From: Halichondria panicea
Taxonomy: Eukaryota; Porifera; Demospongiae; Suberitida; Halichondriidae
NCBI RefSeq assembly: GCF_963675165.1
Contig: NC_087378.1
Coordinates: 891,001 to 955,000, forward strand
Length of the DNA: 64,000 nucleotides
Direction: 5' to 3'
Shown here: positions 35,277 to 45,826 of the stretch, piece by piece
Layout: every line of letters begins with the position of its first letter
Numbering within the stretch: position 1 is the first letter of the stretch
Notes under the pieces: model-generated
What the model saw: only the letters and a program-made list of their open reading frames with translations
Database searches by the model: none
What the model was told of the DNA's origin: nothing
Translations under genes and position numbers: made by a program

Positions 35277-38200
35277 TCATTTTTCTGCTTTGGGAGGAGG
35301 ACAGTCCAGTACTTTGTACTTGTCAGGAGATTTGGAGACTAGGTTCCCAGTGACCTCCGGACATGGCTTCTCTCCATTAGAGATCATCTTCATCTCCTTG
35401 TACAGATCATACGTGATCTTCTCACTAACCACAGAGTCTTGCTTGTAGTCGGGGTGGGAGGAGACAAACTTGCGGGTCCAGCTAGCTGTCGTCATCAGCT
35501 CTCCTGAGCAAAACAAACAAACACAGTATAATTACAGCTTTAAGAAATAGTATGCCATAATTATTCTATAAAAGTAAGCCTGTATCCGTTGTGAACCTAA
35601 TTTAGAGTAATTAGTAAAACAGTTACAAACTTGTTGGGTACCTGATGCTTTCTTTGATATGAATCTGAGGTAGTTGAGCACAGTGCAGCGAGTGTCCACA
35701 TCCATCTCCACACTGTTGACGTACATTCTCACCAGGGGAATGAGCCCGGGAAATTCATCCTGTGTGTGTGTGTGGGTGTAGGTGGCATGGGTATATATAG
35801 CTAGTGTACAGTGTACAGTGAATGTCCTATAATAGAATATGTCAACAAAAGGACAGTGGTTTCAACCATAAAACGCAAGGACAACCACACAATATTGTAT
35901 ATGTAGAGATGTGCTCACCTTTCCATTGATGATAGTGTTAATGCTCATCTCAGTGTACTCATGATCATGTGACTGTGGAGGGTGGTCTTTGGCCTCTTCC
36001 TCGTCTTCTGGGACCACACTCTTACGGAAGTAGAACTTTTGAGAGTTGACAGCATCTCTGAGCTGAGATCGCCGCATGTTCTCCTCAGCCTGCACAGAAG
36101 AAAATGAATGTTGTTAGTACTACATGTGTATCATTATAGATGGTACGTATAATTATACAGTCAAATTGCAAACTAGATAATGTGCAGCCATGAATAGTTG
36201 CAGAGTGGTAGAGGTATTCATCTAAACAAGCTACATAATGATAGCACGTTATAGAGATAGTTAAGGTGGTGCTCACCTTGGACATTGGGATATAGAAGTT
36301 GAGTTGGAACGAGAGAATGGCTCTTGACACAAGAACCACAAACACAACGAATGCCGCATTCTCAATGTCAGTCAGGGAGAGATCGAGTGGTCTGAACTCC
36401 ACCCTCCATCCGATGGGAGAGTCGTGGGACGGGGGAGGCTTGAATCTCATTGACTGCCAGTTGGTCGACTGAATGTTCTGTAGTGTGTGTGTACGTGAAA
36501 TACTGACAAGTGAAATAAACATTTCAGCTAGAAGCTATAATTTGAAGATAATACAAGCAATGCAATTACCTCAAAGTGATCCGTCTCACTGTCAGAGCTT
36601 TGCTTGAGCTTCTCAGCAAATAAGGAGATAGGATCTCTTACGAACAAATGAGCAATGTGCTGTGCAAGCAAATCATCCACACCTGTACATGTATGAAAAA
36701 CGTACATATCATAAGAACGTCCAGAGCACATCTGCTGTGACAGTATGCATACATACCGCCTTTTTTGAGTGTTTCAAAGGCCTCCTTGTTGTAGACAACT
36801 TCTTTATCGTTGTAGTCTTTGTTGGCTAGATAACAGTCGATGGAAGAGTAGCGTGATTTGGGAATTACATAACGGTCTTCCTTCAATGGCTGAAAAGTAA
36901 AATTAGTGAGTGAGGAGATAACAAACTAACTCCTATAAGAGAACCAAAAGTGAGACACCAGATGACACATACACACACCTTTAATCCTCTCTCCTCTTCT
37001 GTCCTGTCATCTACAGATGCCTCGATGATATTCATGCGACTATCCAAGTCTGACAGCATCCCACGATAGATACAAGACGAAGCTGCCAGGGAGGCCTACA
37101 AGAACAGGTATTTAGTTATGAGCCTAAAGATTTTATCACATTTTCAGGCTCAGTTGCTATACCCCATTCTTACCTACCTTAAAGTGACATATTTTCGCTG
37201 GTATTAATATTATTTTATCAAAATTGCAAAGATTTGTACTCGCGGATAATTGGATTAAAGTATATGCGAGATTTTATTTTTTTAATTACAAACGCTATGA
37301 TTTCACAACTTTAGCAGCAGCAAAAATTAATGTGCAAACAGTGAAATCGCAGAAAAGTAGTCTATAATGCAACCAACCACCTACTAGAATTGGACAGATG
37401 ACTGACAATTGATCGTAGAGGTGTCTGCCTTCATCAACATCACAGGCTTGGAATGTGACCTGTAAACATGACAACCCCATTCCAAAACCCATACAATCCA
37501 TGTAGATATGATCCGGCAGGGCTCCCCTGGCAGCAGTGCCCCTGACATCAGTGGGGAACTCCTCTACAAATGGAGAGGGGGTGTGCTTGTCCTTGAACAC
37601 TGAGAGAGGATACAATAAAGTAGTTATAGTTAGTCATTCCGATAGGAAAGTAAAGTAAATTGACTTTACCTGGAACATTGATGGCAGGATTGTCACCCCT
37701 CCTCTCTCGGATGTTTCGTGTTAGAGTTCTACATGGACAAATTTGTTAACCTACTCCTGCCTGAGGGTAAATCAGGTAAATATATAGATCTACCGCTAAA
37801 AAAGTGGGGGTTATAAAATTCTAAGCAGTTAGTAAATCAAGCAAACATGAATTCCTCCACTTCACCTGTATCTTGGATGCCCTGACCAAATGGCACTGTC
37901 AGGAAAGAATAAAGAGAGAGAGGCAGCGTTGTCCTCTTTAGGGTCATGCTCAGGGGTCGTGAACCCTGGACAGCCAAAACGAGCAAAGCCGGTCAGGCTC
38001 ATTGCTTCAGTGCCTGTGCCCTCAAGCATCTCAGCCAGCTGCTGACGTCTGTACACCAATGAAAAGGGGCCAATGAAAAGGGGAGACTCAATACAGTAGA
38101 ATTGTATATCAGCGAAAATATTCACCTTAGTTTCAAATTTGATTCCACTATGTTAAAGTGAAGGTAGCAACCGCCATATGGAGTGGCACCAGGAGTACCT

Positions 38201-38751
38201 GTAAGTCAGAGTAAGCGATCAGTTTGTGTGGGTGTTGCATTGAAACCACAATTATAGTGTATATAGTGTTGTATACACTCAGCAAATTACACACAGACAT
38301 ACCTTCGATCATGAAGCTGGCATACTCTGGCCTCCATTTGCTCTGGTGGTGAACAGGGTCACTGTTTTCTGGCACTTGTAGAGTGTTTAAAATATGGGGG
38401 CCCATTAAGCTCAACTGAACCCTCTCAGTCTTGTCATCAAACTTTAGGAGCGTGTACTCCACCTGTGTACGTGGACAAATAGCATACACATACGCTGGCA
38501 ATTTATAACTAGTGTGGCAGAGCAAAGTGCATGTATACATGTCACTATCATGTCCCATACACAACAAACCACATGGAAATGTGTTCACTTTCGATTTGTA
38601 ATACCTCATCTCCCCATTTGAGAGTGTCCTTCCTGTCTTTATGCTTGTGATAGAGCGACAGGAACTGTTGAATCCCAACCTTGTGAACTATGTGTGCATT
38701 CTTCTTTGTCTCTGGCCAAGAGAGCGGCCTCCCTTCTGACAAGAGTCCCAT
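35277..38751 (-). CDS. GCLC: Glutamate-cysteine ligase catalytic subunit
   Basis: Starts at 38751 ([20 protein letters not shown]) and ends at 35277. Clear family landmarks in order: [30 protein letters not shown] (ATP-grasp-like active region), [167 protein letters not shown] and [20 protein letters not shown]. Length is near the usual 637 aa. The enzyme ligates glutamate to cysteine through the gamma carboxyl, using ATP, the rate-limiting step of glutathione synthesis in the cytosol. It is 140 bp head-to-head from ACOT copy 1. No frame break was seen. Confidence 0.96.
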
Positions 38752-38891
38752 CTTTTAGCTTTTTTTATCAACTCGTATCTAGTCTATCTCTGCAATGATC
38801 CTTTACCAGGCTTTGTGGTAACTTCTTCTTTAACCTCAGGCTGCATGATGGATATTAAAATCTAGGAGGACTCTAGGAGGATCTAGGATCA
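38752..38891. promoter_or_regulatory. Divergent spacer, GCLC / ACOT copy 1
   Basis: 140 bp between divergent start codons, so a shared promoter is likely. It holds a short tandem array of CTAGGAG-type units (TCTAGGAGGACTCTAGGAGG) immediately upstream of the ACOT start. The GGGGAAAGGTCG motif found upstream of ACOT copies 2 and 3 is not present here. Confidence 0.4.
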
Positions 38892-40966
38892 ATGGCTGTT
38901 CAGTTTGAAGCAAGACTATATACCTCACTTTGTACTTACAGATTGAGGCCTGTCAGAACACTCCAGAGAGCAGCAGTCTTGTGCAGAAATGTGAGCAACA
39001 GAAGCTACTCAAGAGGAGTGCAGGTGATGGGTCCGGGTGATTGCTGGAGATTTCGTTCAGCTTCCTTGTCTTCATTCAAAGGTGAATACTAAACCAAACT
39101 ATGCAATAGCTTGTTTTTGTATGTATGTATCTAATTACGCTATTAATTAGTGCTGTGTTGTATACAGTTCAGTTGTGCATGTGGTTGGCCATGACATTAA
39201 TTGTGGTACAAGAGTTCATTGGTGGTACATAGCTTGTATCCTTACCTATGGAATTGTAAAAGTAGCTCGTGTCGAGGTTATAGAATGAACTCTAGGGTAC
39301 AGGGCCTAGGGTACAGGGAGGTGTAGATTTTATGTTCAGTCAAGTATCGGTTGCTACTACAGAGGATTTCAGGTTGGTTGGCAGAAGTTAAAAGTTGAAG
39401 TGCAGTCAACCATGACCACTAGTAGAAACACACGTGTGGTCATGGTTGAGTGCATTTCAACTTTTAACTTCTGCCAACCAACCTGAAATCCTCTGTATAC
39501 TATCAGTTACAATTTATACACTTGCATAGTAATTATAACACCTTCTTGGCTTCTAATTCGTTACGTACAGGATTGAGAAAGTATTCCTTTTCTCCTCAAC
39601 CTGCCCTCCCATCGACAGTCGCTTTTGAGCTGAGTCGCATAATGACACCCGAGGATACCAATGTGGCGGGCAATGTCCACGGGGGCACCATTTTGAATTT
39701 AATAGAACGTGCTGGTTTCATTGTTTCTACTCGGCATTGCAATAGACAAGTTGGGAATACGGAAGAGGCTCTGACGTCTGCTTTAGTTCGTCTAGAGCAC
39801 ATGGATTTCTACAAGCCGATGTTTGTTGGAGAGGTAGCACGATTACAGGCAGCTGTGACTTACACTTCGTCTCGTTCGATAGAGGTCACTGTGGACGTAT
39901 GGGCTGACAATATAGTCACTGGAGAGAGGAGGCTAACAAACACTGCTCACCTCTGGTATGTTGCCATACCAGCAAGCATTTTAGAGCAAGAAGCTTATCA
40001 AGAATTACGCACACATATTCGACCTGTCCCACAACTCAAAGGACTCTCTAAAAAACAGATGGAGGAAGGAGTAAAAAGATACAAACGACAGAAATCCAGT
40101 CGATTAAAACAGTCTGTAAATGCAGAAGCTTACGGTCAGTACCAAGATTTTGCCCAAACCTTGAGAGATGTCGAACCACACACAGTGTTAGCTTCACAAA
40201 TCACCCTTACAAATCTAGTGTTGCCCTCTGACTGTAATGTGTATGATCACCTGACTGGAGGCTCCCTCATGAAGATGATGGACAATGCAGCCACCGTATG
40301 CACTGAGAAGCACTGTTTGGGCAGGGTGGTGACTGCTTGCATTGATGAGATCAACTTCAACATACCTATCAATAGTGGACAGATGGTGTTTGTGACAGCC
40401 AGACTGGTGTACATCAGTAAAAAATCAATGGAGGTTGAGGTGAGTTATTCTTCCCTTATTCTTCCCAAACAATCTTTAGCTGTCCCATGTGAAATTTGTA
40501 GTCTTGAATGCTTTGTTGAAGTTTCTCTGCTAAATACAGTGGAACCTCTGTTAACAACCACCTCCGAATAAAGGCCAGCTGCTATATACCGGCCAGGCAC
40601 TCAGGTCCCAAATGAACAGTTTGTGTACAAAACAACCTCTCAACAAAGGCCACCTCTGTATAAAGGCCAAAACATTGTTCCCCAAAGGTGTCCGTTATAT
40701 AGAGGAGTTCCACTGTATTTTTAATATTGGTCTCATTACAATGCTATGTACTACAGGTGACTACAGAGGCTGAGGGACTATCCAACACACGCTATGTGAC
40801 TAATACCGCCTATTTTGCGTTTGTCTCTCTGGGCGAAGACCTCAGTGCTCGGCCAGTGCCCCCCTTGGTGCTCAAGAGTGAGGAAAAGAAGAGTCGATTC
40901 CAAGAAGGAAATAAACGTTATGAGACTAGAAAGAAAATTAGAATGGACACTCACACCAAAACCTAA
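38892..40966 (+). CDS. ACOT7: Acyl-CoA thioesterase, ACOT7 type, copy 1
   Basis: Three exons: 38892-39081, 39571-40439 and 40757-40966. The first encodes a basic, Ser/Arg-rich leader without acidic runs (RLRPVRTLQRAAVLCRNVSN), typical of a mitochondrial targeting peptide. The second holds two hotdog domains; the N-terminal one has GNVHGGTILNLIERAGFIVS with the catalytic-type Asn, and the C-terminal one has LTGGSLMKMMDNAATVC with the catalytic-type Asp. The third ends the second domain (TNTAYFAFVSLGEDLSARPV). This is the double-hotdog organisation of ACOT7/BACH, which hydrolyses long-chain acyl-CoA to free acid and CoA. Copy 1 is the most diverged of the three. Intron 1 holds a TA-flanked foldback and intron 2 a CAGTGGAACC MITE. 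Confidence 0.94.
39360..39496. mobile_element. TA-flanked foldback MITE in ACOT copy 1 intron 1
   Basis: 137 bp, nearly all inverted repeat: CAGAGGATTTCAGGTTGGTT at the left and its complement at the right, then GGCAGAAGTTAAAAGTTGAA and its complement. TA lies on both sides (39358-39359, 39497-39498), the target duplication of Tc1/mariner/pogo-like elements. No ORF. Confidence 0.8.
40537..40715. mobile_element. CAGTGGAACCTCT-ended pogo/Tc1-like MITE in ACOT copy 1 intron 2
   Basis: 179 bp flanked by TA on both sides. Ends CAGTGGAACCTCTGTTAA and TATAGAGGAGTTCCACTG. The interior repeats the phrase AAAGGCCACCTCTGTATAAA in variant forms. The end sequence resembles widespread pogo/mariner-derived MITEs of invertebrates. 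A relic in reverse orientation lies at 41790-41875. Confidence 0.75.
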
Positions 40967-41030
40967 TTTATTTTTGTTCTTGTATCAAAACTCATAGCCA
41001 TAATTAATTCTTCCCGCGCCGCTATTAGTA

Positions 41031-41050
41031 AGTAGGGGAAAGGTCGTCTA
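41031..41050 (+). promoter_or_regulatory. AGTAGGGGAAAGGTCGTCTA motif upstream of ACOT copy 2
   Basis: A 20-bp block 53 bp before the start codon, repeated with small changes upstream of ACOT copy 3 (43447-43465) and, inverted, upstream of both vWA genes (49945-49964, 56758-56778). The core AGGGGAAAGGTCG resembles a weak DR1 nuclear-receptor site (two AGGTCA-like halves, one-base spacer). Function inferred. Confidence 0.4.
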
Positions 41051-41102
41051 TTAAAATAATAATGTAGGAAGAAGAAGAGTTTTATAGTCTCTGAGATCGA
41101 GA

Positions 41103-43376
41103 ATGGCGTATGTTCTCAAGCCAAGACTACTTATCTCCTTGTCCTATCGAAGGGCAGATGCAGCCAATGGTTTTAGTGCGACTAGGAGGTCTCTGATGAC
41201 CAAAATAAGCATGAACTACAACTCATCAAGGCTGATAGCCCCTCCTCGACCTCTAGTTTTTACTGAAATTGCCTTTTATAATAAAAGTAAGTAAAGTTAA
41301 TTATAAAGTGGCAAACACTGCAAACGCTATTATATTACTAATATTAAAGATAGCGTAGTTTAATAAAGACAGAACCTAATCTACCTATACATCTATAAAC
41401 AGGGCAAGTTGAAACTTAAGTTTCACAGAAACCGGGCGATGCCCCAACTTGGTTGTGTACTTGATATATTAAAAATTTAGGGAAATCACTAACTGATTTG
41501 TAAAGAAAAGTCCCCTGAGATGGAATCAAACCCACGCCTAATCTATTATCTAATCTACTAAGCCACCACCCTAACCACTAAGCCACACCTATACACAGGG
41601 GAAGGTTCTTGAAAAGCTTAGTACAAATGCTTGCAGCGATTTGACTGGCTGTACATGATATTATTTTTTGAGGGGAGGGGGGCAAGTCCATGCCTAGAGA
41701 GGTTCAAAGAGAGTCTGCTGAAAAATGGTTATCAGTTCAGTTTGCTTTTACATGTTACCTAGACAGTACAGTCCGTGGATCTATACTGTGTAACGGACAC
41801 CTTTGGGGAGCAATGTTTTTTATACATAGGTGGCCTTTTATTTTTTGAGGTGCTGTTTTATACACACCTGTAATAAAGTGCAAAAGAGAATACTCTTGCT
41901 TGGTGCAAGTTTAGGCTTTTATTATATTGTGGTTTTGCTGTAGGGCAATTTTCTGTTGCAAGTGAACTGTACACACTGTATTGTATTGTACCTACTGTTT
42001 GTAACATTTTACTCTCTATCTCTCTACAGGGCAGAGGATAAGAAGCGCTTCATCATTGCCCACACACCCTGCCCTCCCATCAATAGTCCCCTTCGAGCTG
42101 AGCCGATTTATGATGCCTGATGACACTAATATCAATGGTAATGTTCATGGAGGCACCATCCTGAAGCTGATCGAGCAAGCTGGATTTATTGTCTCCACTC
42201 GACATTGTAACCGTGTGGAAGATGGTGAGAAAAAGGGAGAGCAATTGATAACTGCTTTAGTCCGTCTAGAACGAATGGATTTTCACAAGCCAATGTTTGT
42301 TGGAGAGGTAGCACAGTTACAGGCAGCTGTGACTTACACTTCATCTCAATCGATAGAGGTCACTGTGGACGTATGGGCTGACAATATAGTCACTGGAGAG
42401 AGGAGGTTAACAAACACTGCTCATCTCTGGTACGTTGCTGTGCCGGCCAACATTTTAGAGCAAGGATTCAAAGGAGCTAAACAAGACTTGAGTGCCAGCA
42501 TCTGTCCTGTACCACAGCTCAAAGGACAAACCAAAAAGCAGATGGAAGAAGGAGCTAAAAGATATGAGCTGCTGCAAAAATCTATTCGATCAAATCAATC
42601 TAATGGTCAGGGATCCTCTCAGTACCAAGATTTTGTCCAGATTCCAAGAGATACAGAACCTCACACTGTACTGAGCTCACAGGCAACTTTGGCCAACATA
42701 GTTCAGCCCTCCGAATGCACAGTATCTGGTCACCTGACTGGAGGCTCTCTCATGAAGATGATGGATAATGCAGCGGGCATTTGTGCGGCTAGACACTGTA
42801 TGGGGAGAGTGGTGACTGCTTGTATTGATGAGATCGACTTCCATGCTCCCATCACTAATGGACAAATGGTGTTTGTGACAGCCAGACTAGTGTACACCAG
42901 CAACAAGTCCATGGAGGTTGAGGTGGGTTTAATAGGAAACACTTCTTGTGCTGTGTTAGTTAGTCAATGGGTTTGGTTTTATATATCTATCGATATGGAG
43001 GCATAATTATACAAAGCTATGCTTGAGAATGTTTTAACCAACACACAAACACTCCTTACTAACTCCTGTACCAGTCATCACAGGAGATCCAGAATATTTG
43101 TTTTATATGTTAATAATTATTGTTGATTATTGCCATTATCTTGAACACCCCTTGCAGGTGACTACAGAGTCTGAGGGATTGACCAACAAGAGACGGGTGA
43201 CTAACACTGCCTACTTCACGTTTGTCTCTCTGGGCAAAGACCTCAGTGCTCGGCCAGTGCCCCCCTTGGTGCTCAAGAATGAGGAAGAGAAGACTCGATT
43301 CCAAGAAGGAAATAAACGTTATGAGACTAAAAAGAAAATTAGAATGGACACTCAAACCAAAACTCAAGCTAGCTAG
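41103..43376 (+). CDS. ACOT7: Acyl-CoA thioesterase, ACOT7 type, copy 2
   Basis: Exons 41103-41286, 42030-42922 and 43158-43376. Exon 1 gives an Arg/Ser-rich leader (LLISLSYRRADAANGFSATR), probably mitochondrial. Exon 2 carries both hotdog domains, with GNVHGGTILKLIEQAGFIVS and LTGGSLMKMMDNAAGICAAR (catalytic-type Asn and Asp present) and the family phrase VYTSNKSMEVEV. Exon 3 is RRVTNTAYFTFVSLGKDLSA and ends KTQAS. It is about 90% alike to copy 3 by eye and less so to copy 1. Phase at both junctions agrees. Intron 1 holds a tRNA-like sequence and a MITE remnant. Confidence 0.94.
41508..41597 (-). repeat. tRNA-derived sequence (SINE head or tRNA pseudogene)
   Basis: On the minus strand it reads GTGGCTTAGTGGTTAGGGTG, a good Pol III A box, a repeat of GTGGCTTAGTAG, and about 45 nt on GTGGGTTTGATTCCATCTC, a B box with one change. 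The acceptor strands do not pair and the anticodon region is replaced by an AT-rich insert, so it is not a working tRNA. It resembles the head of a tRNA-derived SINE. Confidence 0.5.
41790..41875. mobile_element. Relic of CAGTGGAACC-type MITE, inverted
   Basis: GTAACGGACACCTTTGGGGA, then GCAATGTTTTT and ATACATAGGTGGCC, matches the complement of 40640-40705. The ends are lost. It lies in ACOT copy 2 intron 1. Confidence 0.55.
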
Positions 43377-43446
43377 CTCATAGGCATAATTATTGTCGCT
43401 TTACAGCTCACAGAGCCCCTCCCACCCACACAAGTTTGCTAGTGAA

Positions 43447-43465
43447 ATTAGGGGAAAGGTCGTCT
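43447..43465 (+). promoter_or_regulatory. ATTAGGGGAAAGGTCGTCT motif upstream of ACOT copy 3
   Basis: Second copy of the shared upstream motif, 45 bp before the start codon. Between it and the start lies a GAGATC triplication (43484-43503) that copy 2 has only once. Confidence 0.4.
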
Positions 43466-43509
43466 TTACTATAGGAGTCCCTGAGATCGAGATCGAGATC
43501 GAGAATGCA

Positions 43510-45453
43510 ATGGCGTGTGTTCTCAAGCCAAGACTACTTATCTCCGGCTCCTTGTCCTATCGAAGGGCAGATGCAGCCAATGGTTTCAGTGCGATTAGGA
43601 AGTCTTTGATGACCAAAAGAAGCATGAGCTACAGAAGTTTCTACTCATCAAGGCTGACAGCCCCTCCTCTAGTTTTTACTGCACTCGCTTTGCCTTTTCT
43701 TAATAAAGTTAAAGGTGAGTAATTGTTTCTAGGTTGCAAACGCTGCAAACGCTATGATCTGACAATAATAATTATTTTTATTATTATACAGCTTCTGTTT
43801 GCTGGGTTGTATCATGTGCATGCTCTAATTGGCCAGGAAGTGTAAAAGTAATTATCTACAGCTAGCTAGCTACAGTTGACGTACATGTAGTATAGAACAT
43901 GGCCTCCGAAAGAAAGAGAGTACTAGAGAAATCAGAAGAAAATATGCCCCAAAGTAAATCTAATAGTAGAACTGACATTGTTTCAGATCTAAACTTTTTA
44001 TGAGCTACTGTATTGTCTAGTACTATCAGTTTGTAACATTTTACATACCCTCTCTCTCTCTACAGGACAGAGGATAAGAAGCGCTTCATCATTGCCCACA
44101 CACCCTGCCCTCCCATCAATAGTCCCCTTCGAGCTGAGCCGAATTATGATGCCTGATGACACTAACGTCAGTGGTAATGTTCATGGAGGCACCATCCTGA
44201 AGCTGATCGAGCAAGCTGGATTTATTGTCTCCACTCGACATTGTAACCGTGTGGAAGATGGTGAGAAGAAGGGAGAGCAATTGATAACTGCTTTAGTCCG
44301 TCTAGAACGAATGGATTTTCACAAGCCGATGTTTGTTGGAGAAGTGGCACAGTTACAGGCAGCTGTGACTTACACTTCATCTCAATCGATAGAGGTCACT
44401 GTAGACGTATGGGCTGACAATATAGTCACTGGAGAGAGGAGGCTAACAAACACTGCTCACCTCTGGTACGTTGCTGTGCCGGCCAACATTTTTGATCAAG
44501 GATTCAAAGGAGCTGAACAAGACTTGAGTGCAAACATTCGACCTGTCCCACAGCTCAAAGGACTGACCAAAGAGCAGATGGAAGAAGGAGCGAAAAGATA
44601 CGAGCTGCAAAAATCTATTCGACTAAATCAATCCAATGGTCAGGGATCTTGTCAGTACCAAGATTTTGTCCAGGGTCCAAGAGATACAGAACCTCACACT
44701 ATACTGAGCTCACAGACAACTCTGGCCAACCTAGTTCAGCCCTCCGATTGCACAGCATCTGGTCACCTGACTGGAGGCTCTCTCATGAAGATGATGGATA
44801 ATGCAGCGGGCATTTGTGCGGCTAGGCACTGTATGGGGAGAGTGGTGACTGCTTGTATTGATGAGATCGACTTCCATGCTCCCATCACTAATGGACAGAT
44901 GGTGTTTGTGACAGCCAGACTAGTGTACACCAGCAACAAGTCCATGGAGGTTGAGGTGGGTTTAATGGGAAACACTTCCTGTACTTTGTTAGTCAATGGA
45001 GTTGTGGCTTTAAATTGTACACGTGTGGAGGTGTATAGCACTTTATACGAAGTCATGCTTAAGGTCCCAACTTGAGAATGTTTTAACCAACACACAAACA
45101 CTCCTTACTATATAACTCTACCCAGCCATCATGGAGATCCAGAATATTTGTAATCTCTATGTCCTAATTTTATACGTTTATTGTTGTTAGTACAAATTAA
45201 TTGGCCGTTGTCTTACCCCTTGCAGGTGACTACAGAGTCTGAGGGATTGACCAACAAGAGACGGGTGACCAACACTGCCTACTTCACGTTTGTCTCTCTG
45301 GGCGAAGACCTCGGTGCTCGGCCAGTGCCCCCCTTGGTGCTCAAGACTGAGGAAGAGAAGACTCGATTCCAAGAAGGAAAGAAACGATACGATGCCAGGA
45401 AGAAACTTAGAATAGAAAAACTTCAGAAACTGACTGATCAGAACCAAGCCTAA
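43510..45453 (+). CDS. ACOT7: Acyl-CoA thioesterase, ACOT7 type, copy 3
   Basis: Exons 43510-43714, 44066-44955 and 45226-45453. The leader (LLISGSLSYRRADAANGFSA) is like that of copy 2 with small insertions. Both hotdog domains are intact: GNVHGGTILKLIEQAGFIVS and LTGGSLMKMMDNAAGICAAR. It ends KLQKLTDQNQA at 45453. An alternative first exon with a cytosolic-type start may exist at 43899-43953 in intron 1 (separate entry). Its 3' end converges with vWA copy 1, and a decayed duplicate of its last exon and 3' UTR lies at about 50785-50925. Confidence 0.94.
43899..43953 (+). other. Possible alternative first exon of ACOT copy 3
   Basis: ATG at 43899 opens 18 codons (MASERKRVLEKSEENMPQ) ending in phase 1 at a good donor (AAAGTAAAT). 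The normal first exon also ends in phase 1, so joining to 44066 keeps frame. The new N-terminus is charged and acidic/basic mixed, unlike a mitochondrial leader, so it would give a cytosolic isoform. Mammalian ACOT7 is known to use alternative first exons. Not seen in the introns of copies 1 and 2. Confidence 0.35.
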
Positions 45454-45826
45454 CAAATCTCAGTTTATCAGAAGCACCTGGTTTTATATTCAAGTGTATC
45501 ATCATTGGAATTTATGATCTTATTATAATTATACAGAGACATTCTCGTCATACAATTAAGCTTTTATATAAGCTTTGTATTATGATATTATGGGTACTAG
45601 TGTTACAAGTAAATGTGCAACAAACAGCAAAAATTAATTGTTTGGCTCTAAAATTATAGCATTGACACTTTTAGCAGCACAAAATTTATTCACTAAAAGC
45701 AATGTAGACATCACATACGAGGCTATTAAACTTCTATAGTTAGATCAAGTTATAATTATGTGTGTCACTATAACTTTCTAAGAGTTTTTACAAGTAACTA
45801 TAATTCTGTGTAGACCTATAATTATA
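45454..45826. other. Convergent 3' spacer, ACOT copy 3 / vWA copy 1
   Basis: 373 bp AT-rich spacer between convergent stops. Parts of it (TCACATACG near 45711, TTATATTCAAGTGTAT near 45486) recur near 50870 and 51441, showing it belongs to the duplicated block. Nothing else recognised. Confidence 0.5.

Noticed and set aside
37150-37340. AT-rich segment with GCG-containing short inverted pieces in a GCLC intron, possibly another MITE
   Set aside because: No defined ends or convincing terminal repeats could be found by eye.
44763-45101. 112-codon antisense frame over ACOT copy 3, also in copy 2
   Set aside because: Conserved only because the sense exon is conserved; it is a shadow frame.
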